In this document: piece after piece, positions 29,463 through 39,723 of the stretch
Position numbering within the stretch: the first letter of the stretch is position 1
Layout: each line of letters begins with the position of its first letter
Source of the DNA: Calothrix sp. PCC 6303
Lineage (GTDB): Bacteria > Cyanobacteriota > Cyanobacteriia > Cyanobacteriales > Nostocaceae
DNA length: 64,000 nucleotides
Assembly (NCBI RefSeq): GCF_000317435.1
Contig: NC_019751.1
Coordinates: 4,340,001-4,404,000 of the forward strand
Direction of reading: 5' to 3'
Notes under the pieces: generated by a model
Databases searched by the model: none
The model's input: only the letters and a program-made list of their open reading frames with translations
Told to the model about the DNA's origin: nothing
Translations under genes and position numbers: made by a program

Positions 29463-31673
29463 TTATACCCAAGGTTCTAGTAACCGGAGAATAGCTTCAT
29501 CATCAAATTGTTGAGTCAGTTCCAAAATTTGGTTGGCTAGAGGGATGTACTTGGGAGCTAATTGTTTGAGGCGGTTGGCTTCCTGCTGTACCTCACTCAT
29601 AAAACCACCCTGAACAGCTGTATAAAGGGCAGCAAGTTCTGCTGGGGGTGGAAATACTAGTTCTTCCCCATCTATGTGGTGATTATTCTCTAAAACTAGA
29701 GTATTTGGCTTAGTTTCCGAAATCCATTGTAATTTTAAAAGGCGCTGTATTTCCGCCAATAATCCATTCAAATCCAGAGGTTTGGGGAAAAAACTGCTAC
29801 ACCCGGCATCCAAACTATCCTGCATATCCACCTTTGATAGAGTTGCAGGGGAAGCGATAATAGGGGTTTTGGTAAAGTTGGATATTTGACGCAACCGACG
29901 GGTCATTTCCAAGCCATCCATGACCGCCATGTGAACATCAGTAATAATTAGGTCGGGACTCATTTCTAGGGCAATATCCAGCGCTTTCTGTCCGTTTTCT
30001 GCTTCTGCAAGTTCAAAACCCAAGGGTTCCAGCATATTCACGGCAACTAGGCGATTTTCCTCCCGGTCATCCACCACGAGAATTTTGCGCCGTTCCCCTT
30101 CGTAACCAATGATAGTTTGATTTGCGATCGCGTCTCCGGTGAACCATTCGGAAACAAGGGGTAAATCTAGCTCAAACCAAAAGCAACTACCTTGACCGAA
30201 AGTGCTTTCAACTTGAATGCTACTACCCATTTTCTCAATAATTTGCTGGCTAATGGCAAGTCCTAATCCCGTACCTTCTATGTTCCGTTCCCGTTTCCCT
30301 GCTTGCTCGAAGGGTAAGAAAATCGAGGCGAGTTTTTCCGGTACAATCCCAATACCCGTATCTTTAACCTGGAAACGAATGCGGCGAATGCGTTCGCAAT
30401 CGGTGGATGTATCATCCACAACTTCGATTCGGAAGGAGACTTTGCCAAAGTCCGTAAATTTCACGGAATTACTCAGTAAATTTAGTAACACCTGCCGCAA
30501 CCGTTTATCATCAGCATGAATCGCCGTCGGTAAATTCGCTCCCGGTTGAAACTTAAATTCTACGCCCTTTTGCTCTGCTTTAATCCGGCAAATATCGGCA
30601 GTCGAAGCAAGGAAATTAGCAAAATGGAAATCCTGGGGATAGAGTTCCATTTTTTGCGCTTCCAACTTCGATAAATCGAGAATGTCGTTAATCAAGGTGA
30701 GGAGATGGGAAGCACACTGATGAATCACCCGGAAACCCTTGATTTGTTTCTCATTTGTAGTGGTGTCGCGCTGGAGGATTTGCACGTAACCCAGGATACC
30801 GTTGAGGGGAGTCCGCAATTCGTGGTTCATGTTGGCAAGAAATTGGCTTTTGGCACGGTTAGCGGTTTCGGCGGCGGCGCGGGCAACTTCTATTTCCTCT
30901 AACTTTTGTTGTAAACTAACTTGGGAAATTCCCAAACTTTCTGCCATCCGGTTAAACGCCTGGGATAGCTGCTCAATTTCATCCTGGGTATGGATTTCCA
31001 TCCGATGAGATAAATTACCCATGCCAATCTCGTTTGCTCCTTCCTGAAGTTGTTTGAGGGATTGAATTGTGGGGCGCAAAACTACCCAAAATAGACCTAA
31101 CACCATCAACATCAAGAGGACAATGGTGGAGTAGGAAACATTAGTAGCGATCGCTTCTACCCGCTCTAATTCTTTTTCTGCTTCGTCGGCTTGTTGTTGA
31201 GCCTGCTTGCTTAATTTACCCAAAAAAAAGTCAATATCTCGCATAAAGCCGTTGATAGCTCGAAAATCAGCCTTAATATCAACTTCTGTTTTGATTAATC
31301 CCTGGTTAATCCCCTCAATCACATTTTCTTCTAATTCCTCAAAAATTTCCTGTCGAGCGCGGATATATTTAATCTCCGGTGTCGATACCACTGATTCCAA
31401 CTCATCAAGTGCCTCTTCAATCCCCACATCGAATTCATCCTCCTTTTCCTCGTCTATATTGCGGAACAAAATATGATCCTTGAGTTCGATAATTTCCGCA
31501 TACAGGCGATTTTGCACCAGGGTTGCCGCTTGAATCCGTCGCTGGGCTTGGGTATACCTTTCATGGGTGGTTTCTTGGATATGGTTACGCCAGAGGGTAC
31601 TACCACCAGAAATTAGCGCGATCGCTCCCACCAATGTCACCGAAAGACTCACAAACTTTGTCGATATTTTCAT
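29463..31673 (-). CDS. Membrane hybrid histidine kinase with HAMP, HisKA, HATPase and REC
   Basis: 736 residues. Two membrane spans (about 8-26 and 180-200) frame a periplasmic helical sensor region (about 30-178). HAMP follows (201-255), then HisKA with H284 (NMNHELRTP), a HATPase (about 385-505, DTGIGI and GTGLGL), and a receiver with D579 (LIITDVHMA). A histidine-phosphotransfer-like helical tail may close the protein (660-736). The start ATG overlaps the stop of the PhnD-like lipoprotein gene by four bases (ATGA), so translation is coupled. This suggests that the binding protein presents a ligand to the periplasmic part of this kinase. Confidence 0.92.
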   Translation of the reverse strand: MKISTKFVSLSVTLVGAIALISGGSTLWRNHIQETTHERYTQAQRRIQAATLVQNRLYAEIIELKDHILFRNIDEEKEDEFDVGIEEALDELESVVSTPEIKYIRARQEIFEELEENVIEGINQGLIKTEVDIKADFRAINGFMRDIDFFLGKLSKQAQQQADEAEKELERVEAIATNVSYSTIVLLMLMVLGLFWVVLRPTIQSLKQLQEGANEIGMGNLSHRMEIHTQDEIEQLSQAFNRMAESLGISQVSLQQKLEEIEVARAAAETANRAKSQFLANMNHELRTPLNGILGYVQILQRDTTTNEKQIKGFRVIHQCASHLLTLINDILDLSKLEAQKMELYPQDFHFANFLASTADICRIKAEQKGVEFKFQPGANLPTAIHADDKRLRQVLLNLLSNSVKFTDFGKVSFRIEVVDDTSTDCERIRRIRFQVKDTGIGIVPEKLASIFLPFEQAGKRERNIEGTGLGLAISQQIIEKMGSSIQVESTFGQGSCFWFELDLPLVSEWFTGDAIANQTIIGYEGERRKILVVDDREENRLVAVNMLEPLGFELAEAENGQKALDIALEMSPDLIITDVHMAVMDGLEMTRRLRQISNFTKTPIIASPATLSKVDMQDSLDAGCSSFFPKPLDLNGLLAEIQRLLKLQWISETKPNTLVLENNHHIDGEELVFPPPAELAALYTAVQGGFMSEVQQEANRLKQLAPKYIPLANQILELTQQFDDEAILRLLEPWV

Positions 31674-32611
31674 TGGCTGCTCTCCCCTGATAAGTTGATT
31701 TGACGGCGTAATTCCCCAATGGATTCGTAATCCTCCGCTTCCACCAAGGTATATCCAGCACTTTTAGCACCCATCAGATCTTTAATTCCCGTAGGTGTAG
31801 TTAAAAAAGCTTCCTTAAGTTTCTCCAACAACTCCGGTGGTATGTCACTAGAAACCAGTATGGGAGCATGGGGTACCGGGTCTGACTGCCAAATCATCCG
31901 AGCATTTTCAGCCTTACTTTCTTTTTGCCATTGATTATAGGTAGCCAAATTAGTCGCAATGGCATCGACCCGATTTGCTGCCAATAACGCCTCAGTTTCC
32001 GCATGGGTTCCCCCAAACACTACCTTGGCGAAATTCCGATCTGGGTCAATTCCCTCTTGTTTGAGCGCCGCTACAGGCATGAGATAACCCGATGTGGAGG
32101 AGGGGTTGACAAAAGCTACCCGCTTACCCTTCAAGTCTTTTAAGGTTTTGATCGAACTATTTGCCGCCACAACCAAGCAGGAACGATACCAGGGTCGAAC
32201 AGTACCTGCATCGATGGGTGCCACCAGGGGTATGACTTTTGCCCCCCGTTCCAAGGCTTCAAAATAGGAGACAACTCCACCATAGAGAGCATTGGTTCGT
32301 CGATCCACCAACATATTTACGCTATCTTGGTAGTCTTTGGCAATGATAAAATCGACCTGTTGTCCTAGTACCTTTTCTAGGTGAGCATCCAAAGGTGCAA
32401 TCATCCGTTCTTGCTCGGCTCGATCTTGAGTCGGTTGCACGCTAATACGGAGAACAGTTTCTGGGGAAGACACAGCAGAAGTTGGGGAAGACTTTTTAGG
32501 GGATGGGGTACAACCAGGGAGGAGGGCGATCGCCAGCAAATATCCCCACCGAAATCGGCATAGCTGCAACCCCGCAGAAGCAGGAAATATAGTTGTCTTT
32601 CTTAAACTCAT
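31670..32611 (-). CDS. PhnD-like periplasmic binding lipoprotein
   Basis: 313 residues. Signal peptide with lipobox LLPGC (acylated Cys near 35), then a phosphate/phosphite/phosphonate-type substrate-binding fold (about 50-310), with the typical DYQDSVNMLVDRRTNALYGG and GKRVAFVNPSSTSGYLMPVAAL segments. No ABC permease or ATPase gene is adjacent. Instead the gene runs directly into a hybrid sensor kinase by a four-base overlap, so this is more likely a sensory binding protein than a transport component. The ligand is unknown; the family also binds other small anions and metabolites. Confidence 0.88.
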   Translation of the reverse strand: MSLRKTTIFPASAGLQLCRFRWGYLLAIALLPGCTPSPKKSSPTSAVSSPETVLRISVQPTQDRAEQERMIAPLDAHLEKVLGQQVDFIIAKDYQDSVNMLVDRRTNALYGGVVSYFEALERGAKVIPLVAPIDAGTVRPWYRSCLVVAANSSIKTLKDLKGKRVAFVNPSSTSGYLMPVAALKQEGIDPDRNFAKVVFGGTHAETEALLAANRVDAIATNLATYNQWQKESKAENARMIWQSDPVPHAPILVSSDIPPELLEKLKEAFLTTPTGIKDLMGAKSAGYTLVEAEDYESIGELRRQINLSGESSQ

Positions 32612-32886
32612 AACAGAATAATTGACTTTTTGTATTATTTACTTGTGTTGTGTGTCAAGCTTCAGAAATCCAGGTGGAAGCGAATCTTCGCTATTATCTA
32701 GCACCTCAAAACCAGTGGAATTTAAGTAATATCTTTACGCTAGTTATTATTCCCAAATTGACAAGTTAATTCTATTTAATTGCGGTGTGACAGTTGGGGT
32801 GCGGAATGTGAGTCATAAACATAGCGACCTGTATTTAGATGTGAATCGCTAACATGAAGTATGGAAAGATCAAAATCACAAAGCTC

Positions 32887-33459
32887 ATGATTACAAATCA
32901 TCATCAAAACCACTTATCACCCCAAGAATACTTAGAAGGGGAGAAAATTAGCCAAATCAAGCATGAGTATATAGATGGGGAAGTTTATGCAATGGCAGGG
33001 GCAAGTGATGCCCATGTCACCATCACAGGTAACTTATACATGTTATTGCGAAATCACCATCGGGGAAGTGGTTGCCGTGTCTACATGGCAGATATGAAAG
33101 CACAGGTTGAAGAGCTTAACCGCTACTTTTATCCCGATGTTATGGTGACTTGTGATACCCGCGATCAAGCTTCCGATTATTTTAAATCTCATCCTTGTCT
33201 AATCATCGAAGTACTTTCGGATACTACAGAAGGCTTTGACCGGGGTAAAAAGTTTCAAGATTATACTTACTTACCATCTTTACAGGAATACGTCTTAGTT
33301 TCCCAAGATCGGATGAATGTGGAATGTTTTCGGAGAAATGAAAAGGGAAGATGGGAACTTTATCGATTTGGAGTAGGGGAAATAGTTGAATTTAGCAGTG
33401 TTGATTTTCGTTGTGATATTGCTGCAATATACGAAGATTTGACATCCTCCCCGGCATAA
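32887..33459 (+). CDS. Uma2 family (DUF820) putative nuclease
   Basis: About 190 residues of the Uma2/PD-(D/E)xK-like family, abundant in cyanobacteria and of unknown biological role. Visible family parts are LSPQEYLEGEKISQIKHEYIDGEVYAMAG at the start, YFYPDVMVTCD, LIIEVLSDTTEGFDRGKK and LQEYVLVSQDR; the E and D of PDVMV ... IIEV are the nuclease-like acidic residues. The ATG at 32887 is preferred, with an upstream ATG at 32854 possible. The last residues (after IYEDL) are encoded by the right end of the IS at 33439, so the natural C-terminus has been replaced by a few foreign residues. Confidence 0.85.
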   Translation: MITNHHQNHLSPQEYLEGEKISQIKHEYIDGEVYAMAGASDAHVTITGNLYMLLRNHHRGSGCRVYMADMKAQVEELNRYFYPDVMVTCDTRDQASDYFKSHPCLIIEVLSDTTEGFDRGKKFQDYTYLPSLQEYVLVSQDRMNVECFRRNEKGRWELYRFGVGEIVEFSSVDFRCDIAAIYEDLTSSPA

Positions 33460-33600
33460 ATGCACGGGGATTCCAAGAATCACTTCTTGGGTTTCCTCTT
33501 TCCACGAGTTGATTTGCTTGGAGGAGTTTCCCCACCCAAGTATTGATCAGTCTCTCCAGAGGCTTTAGTTCCGACGTGACCCGCCGTACTTAATGCTTTT
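33439..33600 (-). ncRNA. Candidate omega RNA (TnpB guide) region
   Basis: In TnpB elements a guide RNA is made from the 3' end of tnpB through the right end, and its variable guide comes from the DNA just outside that end. By position, such an RNA would cover the last codons of tnpB and the right-end hairpin here, and its guide would be the Uma2 gene sequence beyond 33439. This is placed by family knowledge and element structure; no promoter or fold was computed. Confidence 0.35.
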
Positions 33601-34757
33601 TCCAGTATATTGCGTGCTGCGTTCCAATCTCGGTCTTGGGTATGCCCACAATGAGGACAAATATGAGTTCTAGTGCTAAGAGTCTTCTTGACAATTTGCC
33701 CACAATTCGAGCAATTTTGACTGGTGTAGTGAGACGACACAGCAACTGTCACCACCCCAAAGACCTTGCCAAAATACTCAACCCATTGACGAAACAGCGA
33801 CCACGACGCATCACTAATCGACTTAGCCAAGCGATGATTCTTGACCATATTTCGCACCATCAAATCTTCATACGCCACGAGGTCGTTAGACCTCACTACG
33901 CACCTTGCTGTTTTTACAGCAAAGTCTTTACGTTGGCGACTTACTTTGAGATGCTTACGCGCAAGTTTATTTCTAAACTTAATTCTGTTTTGAGACCCTT
34001 TTTTAGTCTTGGACATCCGGCGCTGCAACCGTTTCAAAGACTTCTCGGATTTACGCAGGTGTCTAGGATTGGTGACTGTTTCCCCATTGCTATCTGTATA
34101 GAAATGGTTCAACCCCACATCAATACCAATAGTTTTACCCGTTGGTTCTCGCCTTTCAACCCGTTGGTGATCAATGCAAAATTGGGCATAATACCCATCG
34201 GCACGACGCACAACCCGCACTCTTTTAAACTGTTTGAGTTGGTAAAAGTGCAGGTCACGGGTTCCCCAGAGTTTAAAAGTTCCTGCTTTAAAACCATCAG
34301 TGAAAGTGATGAACTTGCGATCATCGGACAAACACCATCCAGTGGTTTTATATTCAACACTCCCGTGAGTTTGTTCTTTCTTAAACTTTGGAAATCCCTT
34401 CTTGCCTGGTTTAGACTTTTTGCAATTGTCAAAAAATCTCGCAATGGCAGACCATGCTCTTTCAGCACTAGCTTGACGAGCCATCGAGTTAAGTTTCGAC
34501 ACCCAAGGAAACTCGGCTGCTTTAGCAAGCACAGCACAATAAGCACTCAACTCGTACCTGCCGATACTTTTGTGAGGCAGTGCGTTGGGCGGGTCTCCCG
34601 ACTTGTTCGCTGAAAGCGTTCCCGCAGGGTAGCACCTGCCGTTGTCCATCCAGTATCTGATACAAGCATTGCGGACAAAACGAGCAGTTCTAATTGCTTC
34701 ATCTAGCAACTGATACTGCTCTTTAAATCCCTCAAGCTTTGCCTCAAATACCAGCAT
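33480..34757 (-). CDS. tnpB: TnpB, RNA-guided nuclease-type protein of an IS200/IS605 element
   Basis: About 425 residues. RuvC-like motifs are present: D in IGIDVGLNHF, E in VAYEDLMVRN and D in DRDWNAARNIL. The zinc finger CSNCG ... CPHCG lies between the second and third, and a Lys/Arg-rich linker in the middle. All key residues are intact. The start at 34757 (MLVFEAKLEG) is chosen to fit the family; an upstream codon at 34793 is possible. About 22 residues near 41-62 (from NGRCYPAG to ALPHK) look like an in-frame insertion of a dispersed repeat. No tnpA is nearby. Confidence 0.9.
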   Translation of the reverse strand: MLVFEAKLEGFKEQYQLLDEAIRTARFVRNACIRYWMDNGRCYPAGTLSANKSGDPPNALPHKSIGRYELSAYCAVLAKAAEFPWVSKLNSMARQASAERAWSAIARFFDNCKKSKPGKKGFPKFKKEQTHGSVEYKTTGWCLSDDRKFITFTDGFKAGTFKLWGTRDLHFYQLKQFKRVRVVRRADGYYAQFCIDHQRVERREPTGKTIGIDVGLNHFYTDSNGETVTNPRHLRKSEKSLKRLQRRMSKTKKGSQNRIKFRNKLARKHLKVSRQRKDFAVKTARCVVRSNDLVAYEDLMVRNMVKNHRLAKSISDASWSLFRQWVEYFGKVFGVVTVAVSSHYTSQNCSNCGQIVKKTLSTRTHICPHCGHTQDRDWNAARNILEKALSTAGHVGTKASGETDQYLGGETPPSKSTRGKRKPKK

Positions 34758-34926
34758 ATTTACGTTGGATGTACTAACGTAATTTTCCCACAATTATGAG
34801 CAATAATCATGAAAAAGCCGTCCTACAAGGACGGGGCTTTAGACCCAATTTTTTGGTAAACTAGCAACTGTTTAGTTTCTGGACTGGACGGGTTCAATCT
34901 GATCCTTTCGTCAGTCTTTACCATTT

Positions 34927-35814
34927 ATGCAAAGCAACCTATTCACCACTATTTTACTGCCTCTGGCTCTAGCAATTATCATGCTGGGTATGGGGCTAAG
35001 TCTGCTGCCAGAAGACTTTAGGCGAATCACTCGCTACCCCAAAGCGGTTGCGGTGGGTACAGTCAGCCAGATATTGCTACTGCCTCTAATTGGAACACTA
35101 ATCACATTGGTAGTTCCCATGCAACCAGAGATTGCTGTGGGGCTAATTGTTTTGGCAGTCTGTCCTGGAGGTCCTTCTTCTAATCTACTCACATATCTGG
35201 CAAAGGGCGATGTTGCTCTATCGGTGACGCTCACGGCAGTTAGTAGCATTATCACCGTGTTCACGATTCCTCTGTTTACAAATCTGGCGCTTCAGTATTT
35301 CCTGGGGAAAAGTGCTGCGATCGCTCTGCCGATTGGAGGTACTATGTTGCAAATATTCTTGATTACGCTGCTACCCACGGCAATCGGGATGGCGATTCGT
35401 CATCAGTTTCCTGACACAGCACGCAGCCTAGAAAAGCAAATGAGCCGTCTTGCTGTGGGATTATTAGCGCTGATAATTATCCTGTTGCTGATTCGAGAAA
35501 GTAGCAAAATTCCAACATTTTTGGTACAGGTGGGAATTGGTGTACTGCTGCTCAACTTACTGGCAACGCTATCAGGATTTTTGGCTGGGAAGTTGTTCCG
35601 GCTGCCGTTGTCTCAACAGATATGTATTGCCATTGAAGTTGGCATTCAAAATGGAACTTTAGCGATCGCTATTACTGCTGGTTTACTCAATAATCCCGAC
35701 ATGGCTGTACCCGCCGCCGTTTATAGCTTGTTGATGTACGTTACTGGCTTTGGAGCTATCCTCTATGGTAGACAAGCGATCGGTAGTACACCTAGCTTGA
35801 GTAGCTTGAAATAG
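34927..35814 (+). CDS. Bile acid:sodium symporter (BASS) family transporter
   Basis: 295 residues with eight to ten hydrophobic spans. The BASS signature AVCPGGPSSNLLTYLAKGD lies near 78-96 and the second conserved segment EVGIQNGTLAIAI near 237-249, as in sodium-coupled organic-anion carriers of this family. In cyanobacteria BASS proteins carry bicarbonate, pyruvate or other organic anions; the substrate here cannot be told from sequence. It begins about 80 bases after the IS left end and is followed by trmFO after 92 bases, possibly in one transcript. Confidence 0.87.
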   Translation: MQSNLFTTILLPLALAIIMLGMGLSLLPEDFRRITRYPKAVAVGTVSQILLLPLIGTLITLVVPMQPEIAVGLIVLAVCPGGPSSNLLTYLAKGDVALSVTLTAVSSIITVFTIPLFTNLALQYFLGKSAAIALPIGGTMLQIFLITLLPTAIGMAIRHQFPDTARSLEKQMSRLAVGLLALIIILLLIRESSKIPTFLVQVGIGVLLLNLLATLSGFLAGKLFRLPLSQQICIAIEVGIQNGTLAIAITAGLLNNPDMAVPAAVYSLLMYVTGFGAILYGRQAIGSTPSLSSLK

Positions 35815-35906
35815 TGAACTATCAGGAAACTAAAATAACTAGTTCAGGTAAATTCACATTCTGAATCAACTATCATATTCATTATTGACTTCCCTAACTA
35901 CATCAA

Positions 35907-37250
35907 ATGCCACAACAACCAATTCACGTTATCGGTGGAGGACTTGCGGGAACTGAAGCTGCTTGGCAGATTGCCCAAGCTGGTATCCCCGTAGTTCTCC
36001 ATGAAATGCGTCCCCAACGTTTCGGAGGGGCACATCATACTGAGGAATTAGCTGAGTTGGTTTGTAGTAATTCATTTGGGGCGATGGCTGCTGACAGAGC
36101 CACTGGATTACTCCATGAAGAATTGCGGCGTTTGGGTTCGGTGGTACTTTCCAAAGCTGATGAACACAAGGTTCCTGCTGGGGGGGCTTTGGCGGTGGAT
36201 CGAGGTCAATTTAGTCATGATTTAACCCAAACCTTAGCTAATCATCCTTTGGTGGAGTTGAGGCGAGATGAGGTACGTAGTATTACTGATGGGATTGTTG
36301 TGATTGCCAGCGGACCTTTAACTAGTCCCGACTTGGCGGAAGATTTACGTCGTCTCACGGGGATGGAATATCTCAGCTTTTTTGATGCTGCCAGCCCCAT
36401 TATTGTGGGTGAATCTATCAACCGAGATATTGCTTTTATGGCTTCACGTTACGACAAAGGGGAAGCTGCATACCTCAATTGTCCGATGAATAAAGAGGAA
36501 TATCTGCGGTTTTGGCAAGAACTACGTCAAGCTGAACAGGTGGAACTGAAGGATTTTGATCGGGAAAAGGTGAAGTTTTTTGAGGCTTGTTTACCCATCG
36601 AAGAATTGGCACTGCGGGGTGAAGAAACCATGCGATATGGTCCCCTCAAGCCTGTGGGTTTAATTCCTCCCAATGCCCCAATTAACGAGAAAGGACTGCC
36701 AGAACGCCCCTACGCGGTGATTCAGTTGCGTCAAGAAGACAAACAAGGGCAACTTTGGAATATGGTGGGTTTCCAAACCAATTTACGTTGGGGAGAACAA
36801 AAGCGAATTTTCCAAATGATTCCTGGATTGGAAAATGCTGAATTTGTCAGATTGGGTGTGATGCACCGCAACACTTTTATTAATGCACCGCAATTGATGA
36901 ATACTAGTTTGCAATTTAAAGAACGTCCCCATGTTTTTGCGGCAGGGCAGATAATTGGGACGGAAGGGTATACGGCTGCGGCTGCGGGTGGTTGGTTGGC
37001 GGGGACAAATGCCGCTAGATTAGCTTTAGGCAAGGAAGTTGTGAGTCTTCCTAATACAACGATGATGGGGGCTTTATTTGAATTTATTAGTTCGGCATCA
37101 CCGAAGCATTTTCAACCCATGCCACCAAATTTTGGAATCTTACCAGATTTGGGGATGAAAATTAAAAGTAAACCAGAACGCTATGGGAAGTATCGGGATA
37201 GATCCTTTGCTGATTTAGCGAATTGGCGTTTGGGAGTTGGTATCAGCTAA
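35907..37250 (+). CDS. trmFO: Methylenetetrahydrofolate--tRNA-(uracil-5-)-methyltransferase
   Basis: Folate- and FAD-dependent enzyme forming 5-methyluridine at position 54 of tRNA in organisms that lack the SAM-dependent TrmA. The 447-residue protein has the FAD motif [16 protein letters not shown] near 8-23, [14 protein letters not shown] near 49-56, and the C-terminal [16 protein letters not shown]. Length and motifs are complete. Its last eight bases overlap the end of the convergent GTPase gene. Confidence 0.96.
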   Translation: MPQQPIHVIGGGLAGTEAAWQIAQAGIPVVLHEMRPQRFGGAHHTEELAELVCSNSFGAMAADRATGLLHEELRRLGSVVLSKADEHKVPAGGALAVDRGQFSHDLTQTLANHPLVELRRDEVRSITDGIVVIASGPLTSPDLAEDLRRLTGMEYLSFFDAASPIIVGESINRDIAFMASRYDKGEAAYLNCPMNKEEYLRFWQELRQAEQVELKDFDREKVKFFEACLPIEELALRGEETMRYGPLKPVGLIPPNAPINEKGLPERPYAVIQLRQEDKQGQLWNMVGFQTNLRWGEQKRIFQMIPGLENAEFVRLGVMHRNTFINAPQLMNTSLQFKERPHVFAAGQIIGTEGYTAAAAGGWLAGTNAARLALGKEVVSLPNTTMMGALFEFISSASPKHFQPMPPNFGILPDLGMKIKSKPERYGKYRDRSFADLANWRLGVGIS

Positions 37251-38691
37251 CTTTTCTGACTTTTTGCTGTAATTCATCTTTGATGCGACTAATAATAGAT
37301 GACTCGTCAAGGGTTGCCAAAATCTTATTAATTACGGCTTTAGGTCCATCATCCCCCCAGGTTGCTCCCTGTGCTAAGTAAGTTTTAGTCACTTGCCCGA
37401 TGGTATAGCATGAAAAGCCTGCTACACCTGCCTGGGTAATAGCTACGGATACGTAAGCCCCCAAAGATATACCAGCTGTGGCAGGTGCTGCTAAACCAAG
37501 TATCGTTTTTAACGAACTTAAACCAAGATTGGCAACAAGTTCGCTAGCTGTGATTCCCCCCATACTGAGGGCGATTTTTTGAAGTAATTTTACTGCTCCT
37601 ACTTCTGTCATGGCAATGCCGTACAGTTTGGAAAGTCCGAGAATTAACACGATATCAATGACGGCACCGCTGAGAATATCCACCACTGTCACGGGATTTA
37701 AAGCAACTGCCACTGCTTTCGTCATTGTCGCTTGCCAAATTAATTTATTTGCCGCAGCTTCTCGAATTGCTAATTTTCGTTGCACTACCTGCTGATTTAC
37801 ATCATCTGCGTAAATCATCGTATTTAGTGCCACTAGGGCTTTACCTTCGCGGTGCAAAATATCTAAAATTTTCAGCTTTAAATCCTCAATTTGGGATTTA
37901 CCAGTGCGTAACTGGACAGTTCTGGTACCATCATCCCGCTGAATTAAACTACGCACAATGGGTGAAGCTGCTGCCATGACTATCTCATCGGGTGAAAGTA
38001 GTTCTTTAACCCTTTCATTCCTGATTTTGTCATAAATTGCCATGCGATCGGCTTCTGGGTATTGATCAACTTTATTAAACACCAGTAAAATTGGTTTACC
38101 TACTTCCCGTAACTGTGAAAGCGCTTCAAATTCCAACTTTGTCATATCCCCAGAAATCACAAACAGAATTAAATCAGCTTGTTTGGCAATATGTTCTGCT
38201 AATTCTGCCCTAGTTTCTCCATCCACTTCATCCAATCCAGGAGTATCAATTAACTCCATCTGGGATTTACCCAAACCTGGAAAAGTCACCCGCGAAATCT
38301 TTTCTGTTTCACTAATTACCCAACTGACACTTTGCGCTACCTGTGTCACTCCATGCAATGCACCAGTTTCAAAGACTTTTTTCCCCACCAAAGCATTCAA
38401 CAACGATGATTTGCCCCTTCCCACCATGCCAAATGTGGCAATTTGCACCACCATCTGATCTAATTTTGCCAGCATTGTTTCCAAATCCCCAATTTCGCTT
38501 TCCAAACCAGTTTGTTCTTGGGGAGTTAAATCTAGTTTATTAACTAAATTCCGTAATGCTGTTTGTGCTTGTTTGTAGTGGAGTTCGGTTTGAATTTCAT
38601 CAAAGCTGTAAATAGCTGCATCCATCTCCTCCTCCCACAATTGGGAATTGTCAGCGCTTTGGTTAGAGTCTGGAGGTAGGGTTGGAGTCAT
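37243..38691 (-). CDS. GTPase with C-terminal membrane-associated region (DUF697-like)
   Basis: 482 residues. An N-terminal coiled region (about 1-75) precedes a GTP-binding domain: P-loop GMVGRGKSS near 87-95, switch motif DTPGLDEVD near 148-156, and NKVDQ near 206-210. The C-terminal half (about 310-450) has several hydrophobic helices with Gly/Ala-rich turns, as in DUF697/YcjF-type GTPases of cyanobacteria. It is probably a peripheral or integral membrane GTPase; its role is unknown. It is convergent with trmFO, overlapping by eight bases. Confidence 0.85.
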   Translation of the reverse strand: MTPTLPPDSNQSADNSQLWEEEMDAAIYSFDEIQTELHYKQAQTALRNLVNKLDLTPQEQTGLESEIGDLETMLAKLDQMVVQIATFGMVGRGKSSLLNALVGKKVFETGALHGVTQVAQSVSWVISETEKISRVTFPGLGKSQMELIDTPGLDEVDGETRAELAEHIAKQADLILFVISGDMTKLEFEALSQLREVGKPILLVFNKVDQYPEADRMAIYDKIRNERVKELLSPDEIVMAAASPIVRSLIQRDDGTRTVQLRTGKSQIEDLKLKILDILHREGKALVALNTMIYADDVNQQVVQRKLAIREAAANKLIWQATMTKAVAVALNPVTVVDILSGAVIDIVLILGLSKLYGIAMTEVGAVKLLQKIALSMGGITASELVANLGLSSLKTILGLAAPATAGISLGAYVSVAITQAGVAGFSCYTIGQVTKTYLAQGATWGDDGPKAVINKILATLDESSIISRIKDELQQKVRKVS

Positions 38692-38882
38692 GGTGATGTT
38701 GAAGGATTCTGATTTGAGATACCATAATATATATCGTAATAATTTTTTTGCGATCGCGTCTTACTGGTGTTGATAGACTCACGCAAAATCAAGCAATAGA
38801 AAACTCACGCGATCGCATGGTGTCACGATGGTCTACAGTAAAAGATGCATTTAGTATTGTATTGACGTTGACAAGATAAGCC

Positions 38883-39611
38883 GTGCGAAAAATTGTTATT
38901 GCTGGTAACTGGAAAATGTTCAAAACCCAGGCAGAATCCCAAGACTTTCTCAGGGATTTTTTGCCAACTCTAGAGGAAACGCCATCAGAAAGGGAAGTTC
39001 TACTATGCGTACCTTTTACTGACCTAAATATCCTATCCAAAAGTTTACATGGTAGCCGTGTCCAATTGGGAGCGCAAAATGTCCATTGGGAAGAAAATGG
39101 AGCTTATACTGGTGAGGTTTCTGCACCGATGTTGACAGAAATCGGTGTGAGATTTGTGGTTATTGGACACAGCGAAAGACGACAATATTTTGGCGAAACT
39201 GATGAAACCGTAAATTTACGGATTCGTGCTGCTCAAAAACATGGCTTGACACCTATATTGTGTGTGGGTGAAACCAAACAACAACGAGATAATGGGGAAA
39301 CTGAGATCATCATTATCAATCAAATTAAACGCGGTTTGGTGGATATTGATCAAAGTAACTTGATAATTGCCTATGAACCAATTTGGGCAATTGGGACTGG
39401 TGACACCTGCGAAACTAAGGAAGCAAATCGAGTAATCGGTTTAATTCGCAATCAATTAACTAATCCAAATGTACCAATTCAATATGGTGGTTCTGTAAAA
39501 CCCAACAATATTGATGAAATTATGGCACAACCCGAAATTGATGGGGCTTTGGTGGGGGGTGCAAGTTTGGAAGCGGCTGATTTTGCTAGGATCATTAATT
39601 ATCAAAATTAA
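38883..39611 (+). CDS. tpiA: Triosephosphate isomerase
   Basis: Interconverts dihydroxyacetone phosphate and glyceraldehyde-3-phosphate in the Calvin cycle and glycolysis; cytosolic dimer. The 242-residue protein contains AGNWKMFK with the catalytic Lys, VVIGHSERR with the catalytic His, [11 protein letters not shown] with the catalytic Glu, and the phosphate-binding [10 protein letters not shown] and GALVGGASL. The start is GTG at 38883 and no strong ribosome-binding site is seen. Followed after 112 bases by folP in the same direction. Confidence 0.97.
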   Translation: MRKIVIAGNWKMFKTQAESQDFLRDFLPTLEETPSEREVLLCVPFTDLNILSKSLHGSRVQLGAQNVHWEENGAYTGEVSAPMLTEIGVRFVVIGHSERRQYFGETDETVNLRIRAAQKHGLTPILCVGETKQQRDNGETEIIIINQIKRGLVDIDQSNLIIAYEPIWAIGTGDTCETKEANRVIGLIRNQLTNPNVPIQYGGSVKPNNIDEIMAQPEIDGALVGGASLEAADFARIINYQN

Positions 39612-39723
39612 CGTGACTTAGACGAATCAAACTAGACTTAATCTATGTATGAGGGAGTCTTGAAACGTTTATATTGTCACTTGCTTATCGGGAGTAATAT
39701 TTAGTCATGGCAGAGTCAATATT

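Larger units (their letters stand above)
33439..34845 (-). mobile_element. IS200/IS605-type element carrying tnpB only
   Basis: The right end is at 33439 on the minus strand (terminal TCAA, hairpin CCCCGTGCATTTATGCCGGGG). The left end is near 34813-34845, with hairpin AAAGCCGTCC ... GGACGGGGCTTT. The precise left limit is uncertain. Inside is only tnpB; there is no Y1 transposase tnpA, so the element would need TnpA from elsewhere. It has inserted against the 3' end of the Uma2 gene. Confidence 0.75.

Noticed and set aside
32887-33459. Uma2 gene considered as part of a defence system
   Set aside because: It stands alone beside an IS; no methylase, toxin, antitoxin or helicase partner is present.
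33636-34613. 325-codon plus-strand reading frame antisense to tnpB
   Set aside because: It lies wholly within the intact, motif-rich tnpB on the other strand; its composition is that of an antisense shadow.
38789-39040. Minus-strand reading frame over the start of tpiA
   Set aside because: It overlaps the well-supported tpiA coding start and has no motif of its own.
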